Below, in pieces: positions 44,194-51,867 of a DNA stretch of 61,402 bases (position 1 is the first letter of the stretch; each line of letters begins with the position of its first letter). The stretch spans positions 1 to 61,402 of the forward strand of contig CATLCV010000009.1 in assembly GCA_949893755.1 (NCBI GenBank), in the 5' to 3' direction. Position numbers and translations under genes: made by a program. Source of the DNA: an uncultured Lachnospiraceae bacterium (GTDB lineage Bacteria > Bacillota > Clostridia > Lachnospirales > Lachnospiraceae). Under the pieces are notes generated by a model. The model was not told the DNA's origin. It searched no databases and saw nothing but the letters and a program-made list of their open reading frames with translations.

Positions 44194-44708
44194 TTACAGG
44201 CTTTGGGCATTTTGATAAAATCTATTGTGGCAGTTCAGAGAACTTACATACTTTATCTGACACTCTCCTGCTTTGTCGCTGATCTGAGCAGTGATGGCCT
44301 CCTTCCTGCCGGAGAGCAGGATGTTGGCAGCGGTTATGAATCGGACTTTGATGTCTTCTTTATAAGAAAATCCACCGTGAAGCTCTTTTGCAGCAGGACA
44401 TCGCCTTTGTATTTCTCATTGGTCAGAATGGATTTAATGACGGTTGGTCTCCAGTTCTTCTTGCCGCTGGGAGTAGGGATGCCGTCTCCGGTCAGAATCT
44501 TAGCAATGCCGTGAGGCGTCTTGCCCTGCAGGAAAAAACTGTAGATCCTGCGGACGATTGCTGCCTGTTCCTGATTCACCACCAGATTGCCGTCTTCGCC
44601 CTTATCGTAGCCAAGGAACCGGGAGAAGGGAACTGTCACCTTGCCATCCGCAAAACGCTTGCGTTGTCCCCAGGTGCAATTCTCCGCTGCCCGCGGGTTA
44701 TCTGTCAT
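44194..44708 (-). pseudogene. Serine recombinase relic (recombinase/zinc-ribbon part)
   Basis: From 44708 the frame reads 'GKVTVPFSRFLGYDKGEDGN', 'IVRRIYSFFLQGKTPHGIAK' and 'KNWRPTVIKSILTNEKYKGD', the recombinase domain of large serine recombinases found on integrative elements. Directly after 'FLIKK' the frame is lost; 'VRFITAANILLSGRKEAI', a plausible later piece, continues in another frame to a stop at 44194. The N-terminal catalytic domain and most of the zinc-ribbon/coiled-coil part are gone. It marks an old mobile-element insertion. Confidence 0.8.
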
Positions 44709-44804
44709 TAAAAATCATAAAAATACATTTATCCACACACTAATACATTGCTTTTTTTCACTTTTCCGTGATACAATGAAACAGCCAAAGAACGGCGGAC
44801 TAAA

Positions 44805-45026
44805 ATGGCTGTTAATTACAAAAAACTGTTTCATTTGATGATAGAAAAAGACATATCCAATTCCGATCTGCAGCGCATGGCCGGATTTTCCGGCAATATA
44901 CTCACACGGTTAAAACGCAACCGTTATGTTTCGCTGGAGAATATAGAACGCATTTGCTATGTAATGGAATGCGGGGTAGACGATATTCTGGAATTCGTTC
45001 CAGGGAAGGAAGCTGACAATGGATAA
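44805..45026 (+). CDS. Small XRE-type helix-turn-helix regulator
   Basis: A 73-residue Cro/C1-type protein: 'DISNSDLQRMAGFSGNILTR' is the helix-turn-helix, and 'VSLENIERICYVMECGVDDI' the stabilising helices. Proteins of this size and type sit at the edge of conjugative elements and restriction-modification loci. It overlaps the DinD-like gene by eight bases. The Shine-Dalgarno is weak (GGCGGA). Confidence 0.8.
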   Translation: MAVNYKKLFHLMIEKDISNSDLQRMAGFSGNILTRLKRNRYVSLENIERICYVMECGVDDILEFVPGKEADNG

Positions 45027-45765
45027 AAAGAAAATCGAACAGATCCGCCAACAATACGATCTGATCATTCACAATATTGAAAACGCTGATATAGAATTTT
45101 GGTATGCCCGTGAATTAATGCCGCTTCTCGGCTATGGACGCTGGGAAAATTTCGATAAAGCAATCTGCCGCGCTATGGAGTCCTGTGAAACTTCTGGAAT
45201 CACAGTGCCTGATCATTTTCGTGAGGTCACGAAAATGATAACTATCGGCAAGGGCGGGCAGCGGCAAGTAAAAGACTATATGCTAACCCGCTATGCCTGC
45301 TACCTGATTGCACAAAATGGCGACCCTAAAAAAGAGAAAATTGCTTTTGCACAAAGTTATTTTGCTATAGGGTTTGGCCGTATCCGCTCCAAAGGTGACC
45401 AGGCATTATTCGGCGGGTATACGACACAGGAAATGAAAAACCGTCTCGGTGTAAAGGGCAACCGCCCGCTGGCTGATTTTTTGCCTACCCTCACAATCGC
45501 CGCAAAGAACCTCGCAACTGAAATGACAAACTACAATGTGGAAGAAAAAGATTTGCAGGGGGAAAGTTCTATTACCGGGGAACACATTCAGAATAACCGT
45601 TCTGTACGCGATATGTTGGGGCAGCGTGGCATCAAGCCGGAAAACCTGCCGCCCTCCGAAGACATCAAAAAGCTGGAACGGCGTGTAAAATCACAAGAAA
45701 AGAAAATCGCTGCACAGGCCGGAAAACTGCCGGAAGATTTCATGGAGGACGAACAGGATGGCTAA
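45019..45765 (+). CDS. DinD-like protein with an internal in-frame deletion
   Basis: A 248-residue protein matching the DNA-damage-inducible DinD family: 'FWYARELMPLLGYGRWENFD', 'DYMLTRYACYLIAQNGDP' and 'RIRSKGDQALFGGYTTQEMK'. In normal members 30-40 residues (a helical segment with Gln/Glu/Leu-rich repeats) separate the 'IAFAQSYFA' part from the 'ARIRSKGDQALFGG' part. Here they are joined directly ('YFAIGFGRIRSKG'), so a deletion without frameshift is likely. The C-terminal about 40 residues are charged. Function may be lost. Confidence 0.78.
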   Translation: MDKKKIEQIRQQYDLIIHNIENADIEFWYARELMPLLGYGRWENFDKAICRAMESCETSGITVPDHFREVTKMITIGKGGQRQVKDYMLTRYACYLIAQNGDPKKEKIAFAQSYFAIGFGRIRSKGDQALFGGYTTQEMKNRLGVKGNRPLADFLPTLTIAAKNLATEMTNYNVEEKDLQGESSITGEHIQNNRSVRDMLGQRGIKPENLPPSEDIKKLERRVKSQEKKIAAQAGKLPEDFMEDEQDG

Positions 45766-46402
45766 CTTATCACAACAAAAACGGCAGCGGATGCTGGAAT
45801 TTTTGCAGTCCATCCGTGAGGAGCATAAAGACGATGATGATGTACTTATTGCGTTGGGCGAAATCGAAAGCGAATTGAATGCAAAAAAATACGGCCTCGT
45901 GTGGGAGCAGCATGAGGAAGCTGTAGATTTACAGATGCGGGATAATATTCCTGTATTAAAATCCAGGAGGCACCGGCAGAAAAGATATTTAACTGTAAGG
46001 TTCATATTGCCCGGGAGCTGCAGGCGCCACAATTCCAGCGTGATGAGAAATATGCGCAGTACCGTGTGGATCTGGTGGACGGGTTAAACGGCCAGGTGGT
46101 GGAGCTCAATGATACAAGCTGGCGTGTCCGTCAGCATCTGCGCTATGTGGAAACTTACCGGGAAAAATCGGCATGGCAGAACCTGGAAACAGGCTCCGTA
46201 TCGGAGTTAGATGCGTTTTGTGCGTCTGATGATAGATTATATAGCGGTCAACGGAAATATCGAAGATAATCAGGTCCTGATGAAGGATCCGTTCCGAAGC
46301 GCAGGGAGCATTACGGCACTTTTTGGAAATGACCTGTCAGTGGCCCGCGAGATCATGAAGGTCGCCGAGGATTTCCGGAAAAATTCGGAAATAACGGCAT
46401 AG
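45758..46402 (+). pseudogene. Mosaic restriction-modification relic (Mod-like start, unrelated end, two frame breaks)
   Basis: The first about 68 residues ('MANLSQQKRQRMLEFLQSIR', 'GEIESELNAKKYGLVWEQHE') look like the N-terminus of a type III-style DNA methyltransferase. Near 45962 the frame changes and 'KVHIARELQAPQFQRDEKYA' and 'NDTSWRVRQHLRYVETYREK' follow; at about 46214 one extra T shifts it again, giving 'MIDYIAVNGNIEDNQ' to a stop at 46400. The later parts look like a different, probably helicase/nuclease-type, protein. A deletion joined two genes. Confidence 0.6.
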
Positions 46403-46473
46403 ATAAGGAAAAAGATAAATTGAAAAAACTCTATCCACCTCCATCTATTCATAAATATTTAATATACATTTCA

Positions 46474-46502
46474 TTGTACAAACGTTGTTTTTTTAGTATA
46501 AT
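46474..46502 (+). promoter_or_regulatory. Sigma-A-type promoter of the citrate synthase gene
   Basis: TTGTAC (46474-46479), 17-base spacer, TATAAT (46497-46502), 44 bases before the ATG. Canonical spacing and a perfect -10. Confidence 0.75.
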
Positions 46503-46546
46503 GGAAAGGTATATCATGAGAATTTAGAGAAGAGGAGGAGAGGTTC

Positions 46547-47917
46547 ATGCGGAAAGATATCGATAACGTTTTTTTTGAAAACAGCCCCCGGATTCAGGAA
46601 TTAGCCCGCAAGTGTGAAGAGAACAACACGATCAACAAGGAACTGTATACAAAATACGAGGTGAAGCGCGGACTGCGTGATTTGAATGGAAAGGGTGTGC
46701 TTGCAGGCCTGACCAATATATCCGATGTCTGTGCCAAGAAGGTTGTCAACGGGGAAGAAGTGCCGTGCGCAGGGAGCCTCTACTACCGCGGATATAATAT
46801 CAAGGACATTGTAAAAGGATTCCTGGATGCCAAGCATCCGGGCTTTGAGGAGACCACATACCTGCTCCTGTTCGGAGAGCTTCCGAACGCAAAGGAGCTG
46901 AAGGATTTTCAGGTGATGCTGGCAGAGCGCAGGATGCTGCCGCCCAATTTTTTCCGGGATGTCATCATGAAGGCGCCCAGCCAGGATATGATGAATAACA
47001 TTTCCAGATGTATCCTGCAGCTGTATTCCTACGACCACAAGGCGGACGACACCACGATTCCGAACGTGCTGCGCCAGAGCCTGAATCTGATCAGCCAGTT
47101 CCCGATGCTGATGGTGTATGGATTCCACGCGTACAATTACCGCCGGGGCGAGGATCTGTTCATCTATGCGCCGGACCCGGCGCTTTCGGCTGCGGAGAAT
47201 GTTCTGATGATGCTCAGGGAGGACCGCAAGTATACCAAGCTGGAGGCCAAGATCCTGGATATGGCACTGGTGCTCCACATGGATCACGGCGGCGGCAACA
47301 ACTCCACATTTACGACTCATGTCGTGACCTCATCCGGTACCGATACATACTCCACCATCGCGGCGGCCATGTCATCCCTGAAGGGGCCCAAGCACGGCGG
47401 AGCCAATGTCAAGGTGACCCAGATGTTTGAGGATATGAAGAACACGCTCACGGACTGGACGGACGAGAAGCAGATCCGGAAGTATCTGGAGGATCTCCTG
47501 GATAAGAAAGCATTTGACAGGAAGGGACTTATTTACGGGATGGGGCACGCGATCTATTCCGTTTCCGACCCCCGTGCGGATATCTTCAAGCGCTTTGTGA
47601 AGCAGCTTGCAAGGGAGAAGGGACACCAGGAAGAGTATGCTTTATATGAAAAGGTAGAGCATATGGCGCCGGAGATCATCGGAGAAAAGCGCCGGATGTA
47701 CAAGGGTGTCAATGCCAATGTAGACTTCTACAGCGGACTGGTCTACAGTATGCTGGATCTGCCGCCCGCATTGTATACACCGATCTTTGCGATGGCGCGT
47801 ATTGTAGGCTGGAGCGCGCACCGGCTGGAAGAGCTGACGAATGTAGACAAGATCATCCGTCCGGCATACATGCCGCTTGCGCCGTACCGCAGTTATGTGA
47901 AGCTGGAGGATCGCTAA
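46547..47917 (+). CDS. gltA: Citrate synthase
   Basis: A 456-residue citrate synthase condensing acetyl-CoA and oxaloacetate. The catalytic His residues are in 'VLHMDHGGGNNSTFTTH' and 'LIYGMGHAIYSVSDPRA', and the Asp in 'GVNANVDFYSGLVYSMLDL'. 'GPKHGGANVKV' is the usual loop. Members of this length with an N-terminal extension are common in Clostridia, where the enzyme supports glutamate synthesis rather than a full cycle. It has its own promoter and AGGAGGAGAGG ribosome site. No aconitase or isocitrate dehydrogenase lies beside it. Confidence 0.95.
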   Translation: MRKDIDNVFFENSPRIQELARKCEENNTINKELYTKYEVKRGLRDLNGKGVLAGLTNISDVCAKKVVNGEEVPCAGSLYYRGYNIKDIVKGFLDAKHPGFEETTYLLLFGELPNAKELKDFQVMLAERRMLPPNFFRDVIMKAPSQDMMNNISRCILQLYSYDHKADDTTIPNVLRQSLNLISQFPMLMVYGFHAYNYRRGEDLFIYAPDPALSAAENVLMMLREDRKYTKLEAKILDMALVLHMDHGGGNNSTFTTHVVTSSGTDTYSTIAAAMSSLKGPKHGGANVKVTQMFEDMKNTLTDWTDEKQIRKYLEDLLDKKAFDRKGLIYGMGHAIYSVSDPRADIFKRFVKQLAREKGHQEEYALYEKVEHMAPEIIGEKRRMYKGVNANVDFYSGLVYSMLDLPPALYTPIFAMARIVGWSAHRLEELTNVDKIIRPAYMPLAPYRSYVKLEDR

Positions 47918-47953
47918 TCCATTTTAGTTCACGTGGAAGGGATGTTCAGGAGC

Positions 47954-48883
47954 ATGAAAAGCGAATTTTATTTTCCGTCAAAGGATGGCAATACGGAGAT
48001 CCATACGATTGAGTGGAAGCCGGAAGGCGAAGTGAAGGCGGTGCTGCAGATGTGCCACGGTATGGTGGAGTACATCGACCGCTATGATGAGTTCGCACAG
48101 TATTTATGCGGACAGGGATTCTATGTTGTGGGGAATGACCATCTGGGACATGGGAAGTCTGTACAGAGCAAGGCGGAGTATGGTTTTTTCCATGAGAAGT
48201 ATGGCAATGCCTGTGTGCTGTCGGATATTCATACGCTGCGTCAGCGTACCATGAAAAAGTATCCGGAGATTCCTTACTTTATGCTGGGGCACAGCATGGG
48301 CTCGATTCTGCTGCGCCAGTATATCCAGACCTATGGAACCGGGCTTGCCGGGGCGCTGCTGATCGGTGTCGTGGCGGAGCAGCCGGAGATCTCACTGCGT
48401 TTTGGACAGTGTCTGTGCCGCATGATCGCGCTGGTGCGGGGATGGCATTACCGCAGCAGGCTTGTGGATAAGGTGGTGACAGGCTCCTTCAATAAAAAAT
48501 ATAAACCAGCCCGTACCCGTGCAGACTGGGTGACAGGCGATCCGGATAAGCTGGATGCTTACGTTGCGGATCCTTTATGTTCCTTCGTATTTACGGTGAA
48601 TGCCTATTATCATTTGCTGGAAGGGATGCGGAAGATGCAGAAAAAGGAAAGCGTTTTCATGATTCCGAAGACGCTGCCGATCCTGTTTGCGGCCGGAACG
48701 GACGATCCGGTGGGCAGATACGGAAAAGGAGTGCGGAAGATTTATGAGAAGTACAAGGCAGCCGGGATTCGGGATGTGTCTCTCCGGCTGTATGCAGGCG
48801 ACCGGCATGAGCTGCTCAATGAGAGGGACCGGCAGCAGGTGACGGAAGACCTGTACCATTGGATTGAAGAGCGGGTGAAGTAA
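47954..48883 (+). CDS. Alpha/beta hydrolase (monoacylglycerol-lipase/lysophospholipase-like)
   Basis: A hydrolase of the Hydrolase_4 family, about 309 residues. The nucleophile Ser is in 'MLGHSMGSILLRQYI'; the catalytic Asp in 'FAAGTDDPVG' and His in 'YAGDRHELLNERD'. The N-terminus 'FYFPSKDGNTEIH' and 'MCHGMVEYIDRYDEFA' are typical. The start is uncertain: the ATG at 47954 gives the usual N-terminus, while ATG 47942 and GTG 47933 lie upstream with a better GGAAGG placement for none of them. It probably hydrolyses an ester of a lipid or a small acyl compound. It follows gltA closely. Confidence 0.85.
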   Translation: MKSEFYFPSKDGNTEIHTIEWKPEGEVKAVLQMCHGMVEYIDRYDEFAQYLCGQGFYVVGNDHLGHGKSVQSKAEYGFFHEKYGNACVLSDIHTLRQRTMKKYPEIPYFMLGHSMGSILLRQYIQTYGTGLAGALLIGVVAEQPEISLRFGQCLCRMIALVRGWHYRSRLVDKVVTGSFNKKYKPARTRADWVTGDPDKLDAYVADPLCSFVFTVNAYYHLLEGMRKMQKKESVFMIPKTLPILFAAGTDDPVGRYGKGVRKIYEKYKAAGIRDVSLRLYAGDRHELLNERDRQQVTEDLYHWIEERVK

Positions 48884-48896
48884 TAGCCTTAGAAAA

Positions 48897-48930
48897 GGGG
48901 CTGTCGGGAATTTCCCGACGGCCCCTTTTT
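48897..48930. terminator. Strong bidirectional terminator
   Basis: GGGGCTGTCGGGA pairs with TCCCGACGGCCCC across a two- to four-base loop, with A4 before and T5 after. Serves the hydrolase and the convergent sortase gene. Confidence 0.88.
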
Positions 48931-48960
48931 GCGCGCTTTCAAAAAATCCCTTACAGCCGG

Positions 48961-49887
48961 TTATGCCGGAGGCGCTTCCGGAGTTCCTGCATTTTCCGGG
49001 GTTCCCGCCGGATCTGCGGCCGGGTCTGCTGCAGCCGGATCTGCCGCGTTTTCCGCGGGCTGGCTTACGATCTGTTTTTCATTGACCAGCTTCGCAACGA
49101 TCAGGCGGCGGTTGTTGGGACGGTCTCCGATGCAGGTGGACAGGGTGACCAGACGGTCCTCGGGAGTCACGGTCATATCCTCCGCAAACTGATTCTGCGG
49201 CTCAGGTATGCCCTGCAGCTCCTGGATAAACGCCGGCACAGAGTCCGGTACTTTCAGATCATGGGTGGCGGAGATCAGTGTATCGTCATGTACCACCTCT
49301 GCAATGATCTTATATTCGAGCTGCCGTTCCGGTGTGTAAATATACATATCCCGGTATGTATCAAAAAATCCTCTGTCAATATAATTTTTCAGGTCTCCGA
49401 AGTAGGAACCGTCCAGCATGTCATGTCCATAGATGACAGTGATCGGATCGGTAAAGTCCTTCGCGTTGACCATCCGTGAATAGATCGAGCCCGGCAGTGC
49501 CGCTACCCCCTCAAAGGTGACGTTCAGGTAATAATCCTCTTCCTGTGTGGAACTCTGCATCACAGGATAATTGACCTGCGTGCCGGGGATTTCGATGAAA
49601 GCATAAGCATCCGGGTTGATGGCCCATAATCCCTGGAAATCTATTTTCTGCGGCACAGTCTCCAGGACCGGCTCCGGTTCCGGCTGTACTTCCGGTTCTT
49701 CTATCTTTATGGATTCTGCGGCCGCTTTTTTCACAGGTTCTTCGGGCTTGTCATCCTTGAGTTTCATGAATCCGATGCCAATGACGACACCAATGACACA
49801 AAGTGCCGCGGCAAGGATACCGAGGATACTGACAAGAACCAGGATCAATGTTTTATCATTCGTATGTCGTTTTCTTTTCTGATCCAT
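48961..49887 (-). CDS. Class B sortase
   Basis: A 308-residue sortase B-type transpeptidase. One membrane segment (about 14-40) anchors it with the catalytic domain outside. The His is in 'VIYGHDMLDGSYFGDLKNY', the Cys in 'VTLSTCIGDRPNNRR' and the Arg follows in the same stretch. It attaches substrates bearing an NPxTx-like signal to the wall. The last about 35 residues form a Pro/Ala/Asp/Glu-rich tail with imperfect 'DPAAADPAADPAG' repeats, unusual for sortases. No substrate with a sorting signal is in the window. Confidence 0.92.
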   Translation of the reverse strand: MDQKRKRHTNDKTLILVLVSILGILAAALCVIGVVIGIGFMKLKDDKPEEPVKKAAAESIKIEEPEVQPEPEPVLETVPQKIDFQGLWAINPDAYAFIEIPGTQVNYPVMQSSTQEEDYYLNVTFEGVAALPGSIYSRMVNAKDFTDPITVIYGHDMLDGSYFGDLKNYIDRGFFDTYRDMYIYTPERQLEYKIIAEVVHDDTLISATHDLKVPDSVPAFIQELQGIPEPQNQFAEDMTVTPEDRLVTLSTCIGDRPNNRRLIVAKLVNEKQIVSQPAENAADPAAADPAADPAGTPENAGTPEAPPA

Positions 49888-49997
49888 ATTTTATGCTCCT
49901 TTCTCACCCTGATATCTTATCACTATCGAAGGAAAAAGGCAAATGGAAATGTGAGGACGCCCAGCCAGCGTCCGCGGAGGCTGGCTGGGGGAGGGGA

Positions 49998-50993
49998 TCA
50001 GGAGATGCGTATGGTATTTCCGGCGTAGATGAGGTTGGGGTTGGTGATTCCGTTCAGGGACATCAGGGTGGTGACGGAGGTCCCGAAGCGGACTGCGATC
50101 CCGCTCAGGGTGTCGCCGGACTGGATGGTATAGTACCGCGGGGCGGGGCCGCTTTTTTCCGGGACGCGTATGGTCTGGCCGGGGTGGATCAGATTCGGGT
50201 TGGAAATGTTGTTCAGTGCGGCCAGCGCCTGGTAGGTGGTGCCGTATCTTACCGCGATCTCACTCAAGGTATCCCCGGGCTGGACGACATAGGTGATATA
50301 GTCCGCCGGGGGCGGTGTGGGTTTCGGCGGGGGAGTCGGCTTTGGCGGAGGCGTGGGCTTGCTGCCCAGATGGTTCAGGCCGGCTTTTCGGATGACGGAA
50401 GCATAATCCACATAACCGGTGTCCAGGTCTACATTTCCTGCGATTCCGGGGATGCTTCCGGTGCTTGTGTACTGCCAGATGCCGTAGTCGATCCCGTCGT
50501 AACGGCTGCCGTAACGGGCAAACCACAGTGCATAGCGCCGGTTCAGATCCCGGGAAAGATAGGTCTCCAGGAAATTCTGATTGCTGTAATACATGGCAAA
50601 ATATCCCCGCTCCTCGATCCGGTCGCAGAAGGCTTTTACAATCTGGGTTGCCAGCGCGGACGTGATCGTCACGCCGTTTTGCTCCGCATAGGTTACGGAA
50701 GCGTGTTCAATATCATAGCAGATAGGATATTCCATCCGGTATGGGGCGATCACCTCCAGGCATCCGTCCGCCTCCTTCCTGGCATCCTCCGGGCTGAGGG
50801 CATAGCAGAACCAATACGCGCCTGCCGGGAGTCCGATGCGGTTGCACTCGGCCGCATTTCTGCGGAACTGCTGGTCCGGCGTCCGGAAGCCATATCCGGC
50901 ACGCAGCATGGCGAACTGATATCCGGCGCCTTTCACCTGCGCCCAATCTACAATTCCCTGAAATTCACTGACATCAAGTCCCTTTATACTCAT
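49998..50993 (-). CDS. GH25 lysozyme with two LysM domains
   Basis: A 331-residue peptidoglycan hydrolase. The GH25 catalytic domain (1-205) has acidic residues in 'GLDVSEFQG' (Asp7) and 'ICYDIEHAS' (Asp94, Glu96). A linker of three P-T-P-P-P-K/A repeats (about 212-233) leads to two LysM motifs ('[19 protein letters not shown]' and '[19 protein letters not shown]'). No signal peptide is visible, as in many clostridial cell-lysis and endolysin-type enzymes. It starts after AAAGGAG. No phage genes flank it, so I read it as an autolysin-like cell gene. Confidence 0.93.
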   Translation of the reverse strand: MSIKGLDVSEFQGIVDWAQVKGAGYQFAMLRAGYGFRTPDQQFRRNAAECNRIGLPAGAYWFCYALSPEDARKEADGCLEVIAPYRMEYPICYDIEHASVTYAEQNGVTITSALATQIVKAFCDRIEERGYFAMYYSNQNFLETYLSRDLNRRYALWFARYGSRYDGIDYGIWQYTSTGSIPGIAGNVDLDTGYVDYASVIRKAGLNHLGSKPTPPPKPTPPPKPTPPPADYITYVVQPGDTLSEIAVRYGTTYQALAALNNISNPNLIHPGQTIRVPEKSGPAPRYYTIQSGDTLSGIAVRFGTSVTTLMSLNGITNPNLIYAGNTIRIS

Positions 50994-51144
50994 GAAAAAC
51001 TCCTTTCTCAGGATGATGTTCTGTCTCTTTATTATATGAAAGAAAATCCGGGCTGCTCATAATTTAATAATTTCATAAGAAATTTCCTGCTTCCTTATTA
51101 AAAATTGCAGGATATCATGTATAATACAAGGGAGGTGATAAGGA

Positions 51145-51849
51145 ATGTACAATATTTTAGTATGTGACGATGACAAAGAAATCGTAGAAGCAATCGAAAT
51201 ATATCTGTCCCAGGAGGGCTACCATATCCTGAAGGCTTACGACGGAATGCAGGCATTGAAGATCCTGGAGACGGAGGAAGTCCATCTGCTGATCCTGGAT
51301 GTGATGATGCCCAGGCTGGACGGGATCCATGCCACATTGAAGATCCGGGAGAAGCACAGCATCCCCATCATTATCCTGTCGGCAAAGTCGGAGGACGTAG
51401 ACAAGATCTTAGGGCTGAACGTGGGCGCCGACGATTATGTAACAAAGCCGTTTAATCCGCTGGAGCTGGTGGCGCGGGCGAAATCGCAGCTCCGAAGATA
51501 CACCCAGCTGGGCGGTACGGCAAAGGAGGAATCCGAGACCGTCTATGAGACAGGCGGCCTGCGGATGAACGACGACCTGAAGGAAGTGACCGTGGACGGG
51601 GAGCCGGTGAAGCTGACCCCCATTGAGTACAATATCTTAAAGCTTCTGATGCGCAACCAGGGAAGGGTATTTTCCATCGGCCAGATCTACGAATCCATCT
51701 GGAACGAGGAGGCCATCGGGGCGGACAACACGGTGGCGGTACATATCCGCCATATCCGGGAGAAGATTGAGATCAATCCGAAGGATCCCAGATACCTGAA
51801 AGTGGTCTGGGGCGTGGGCTATAAGATTGAAAAGCTGGAAAGACATTGA
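51145..51849 (+). CDS. OmpR-family response regulator (VanR-like)
   Basis: A 234-residue regulator. Receiver: 'ILVCDDDKEIVEAIEIYLS', phosphorylated Asp in 'LLILDVMMPRLDGI', Lys in 'DDYVTKPFNPLELVARAK'. Winged helix in the last about 100 residues ('LTPIEYNILKLLMRNQGRVF' and 'NTVAVHIRHIREKI'). It starts after GGGAGG and is followed 18 bases later by its cognate kinase. Such VanRS-like pairs sense envelope stress or antibiotics; no resistance gene is next to it. Confidence 0.93.
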   Translation: MYNILVCDDDKEIVEAIEIYLSQEGYHILKAYDGMQALKILETEEVHLLILDVMMPRLDGIHATLKIREKHSIPIIILSAKSEDVDKILGLNVGADDYVTKPFNPLELVARAKSQLRRYTQLGGTAKEESETVYETGGLRMNDDLKEVTVDGEPVKLTPIEYNILKLLMRNQGRVFSIGQIYESIWNEEAIGADNTVAVHIRHIREKIEINPKDPRYLKVVWGVGYKIEKLERH

Positions 51850-51867
51850 GTGAAAGGATGATAGAGT

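Noticed and set aside
49998-50993. GH25-LysM gene as a prophage endolysin
   Set aside because: No holin, tail or capsid genes flank it; a chromosomal autolysin-like role is simpler.
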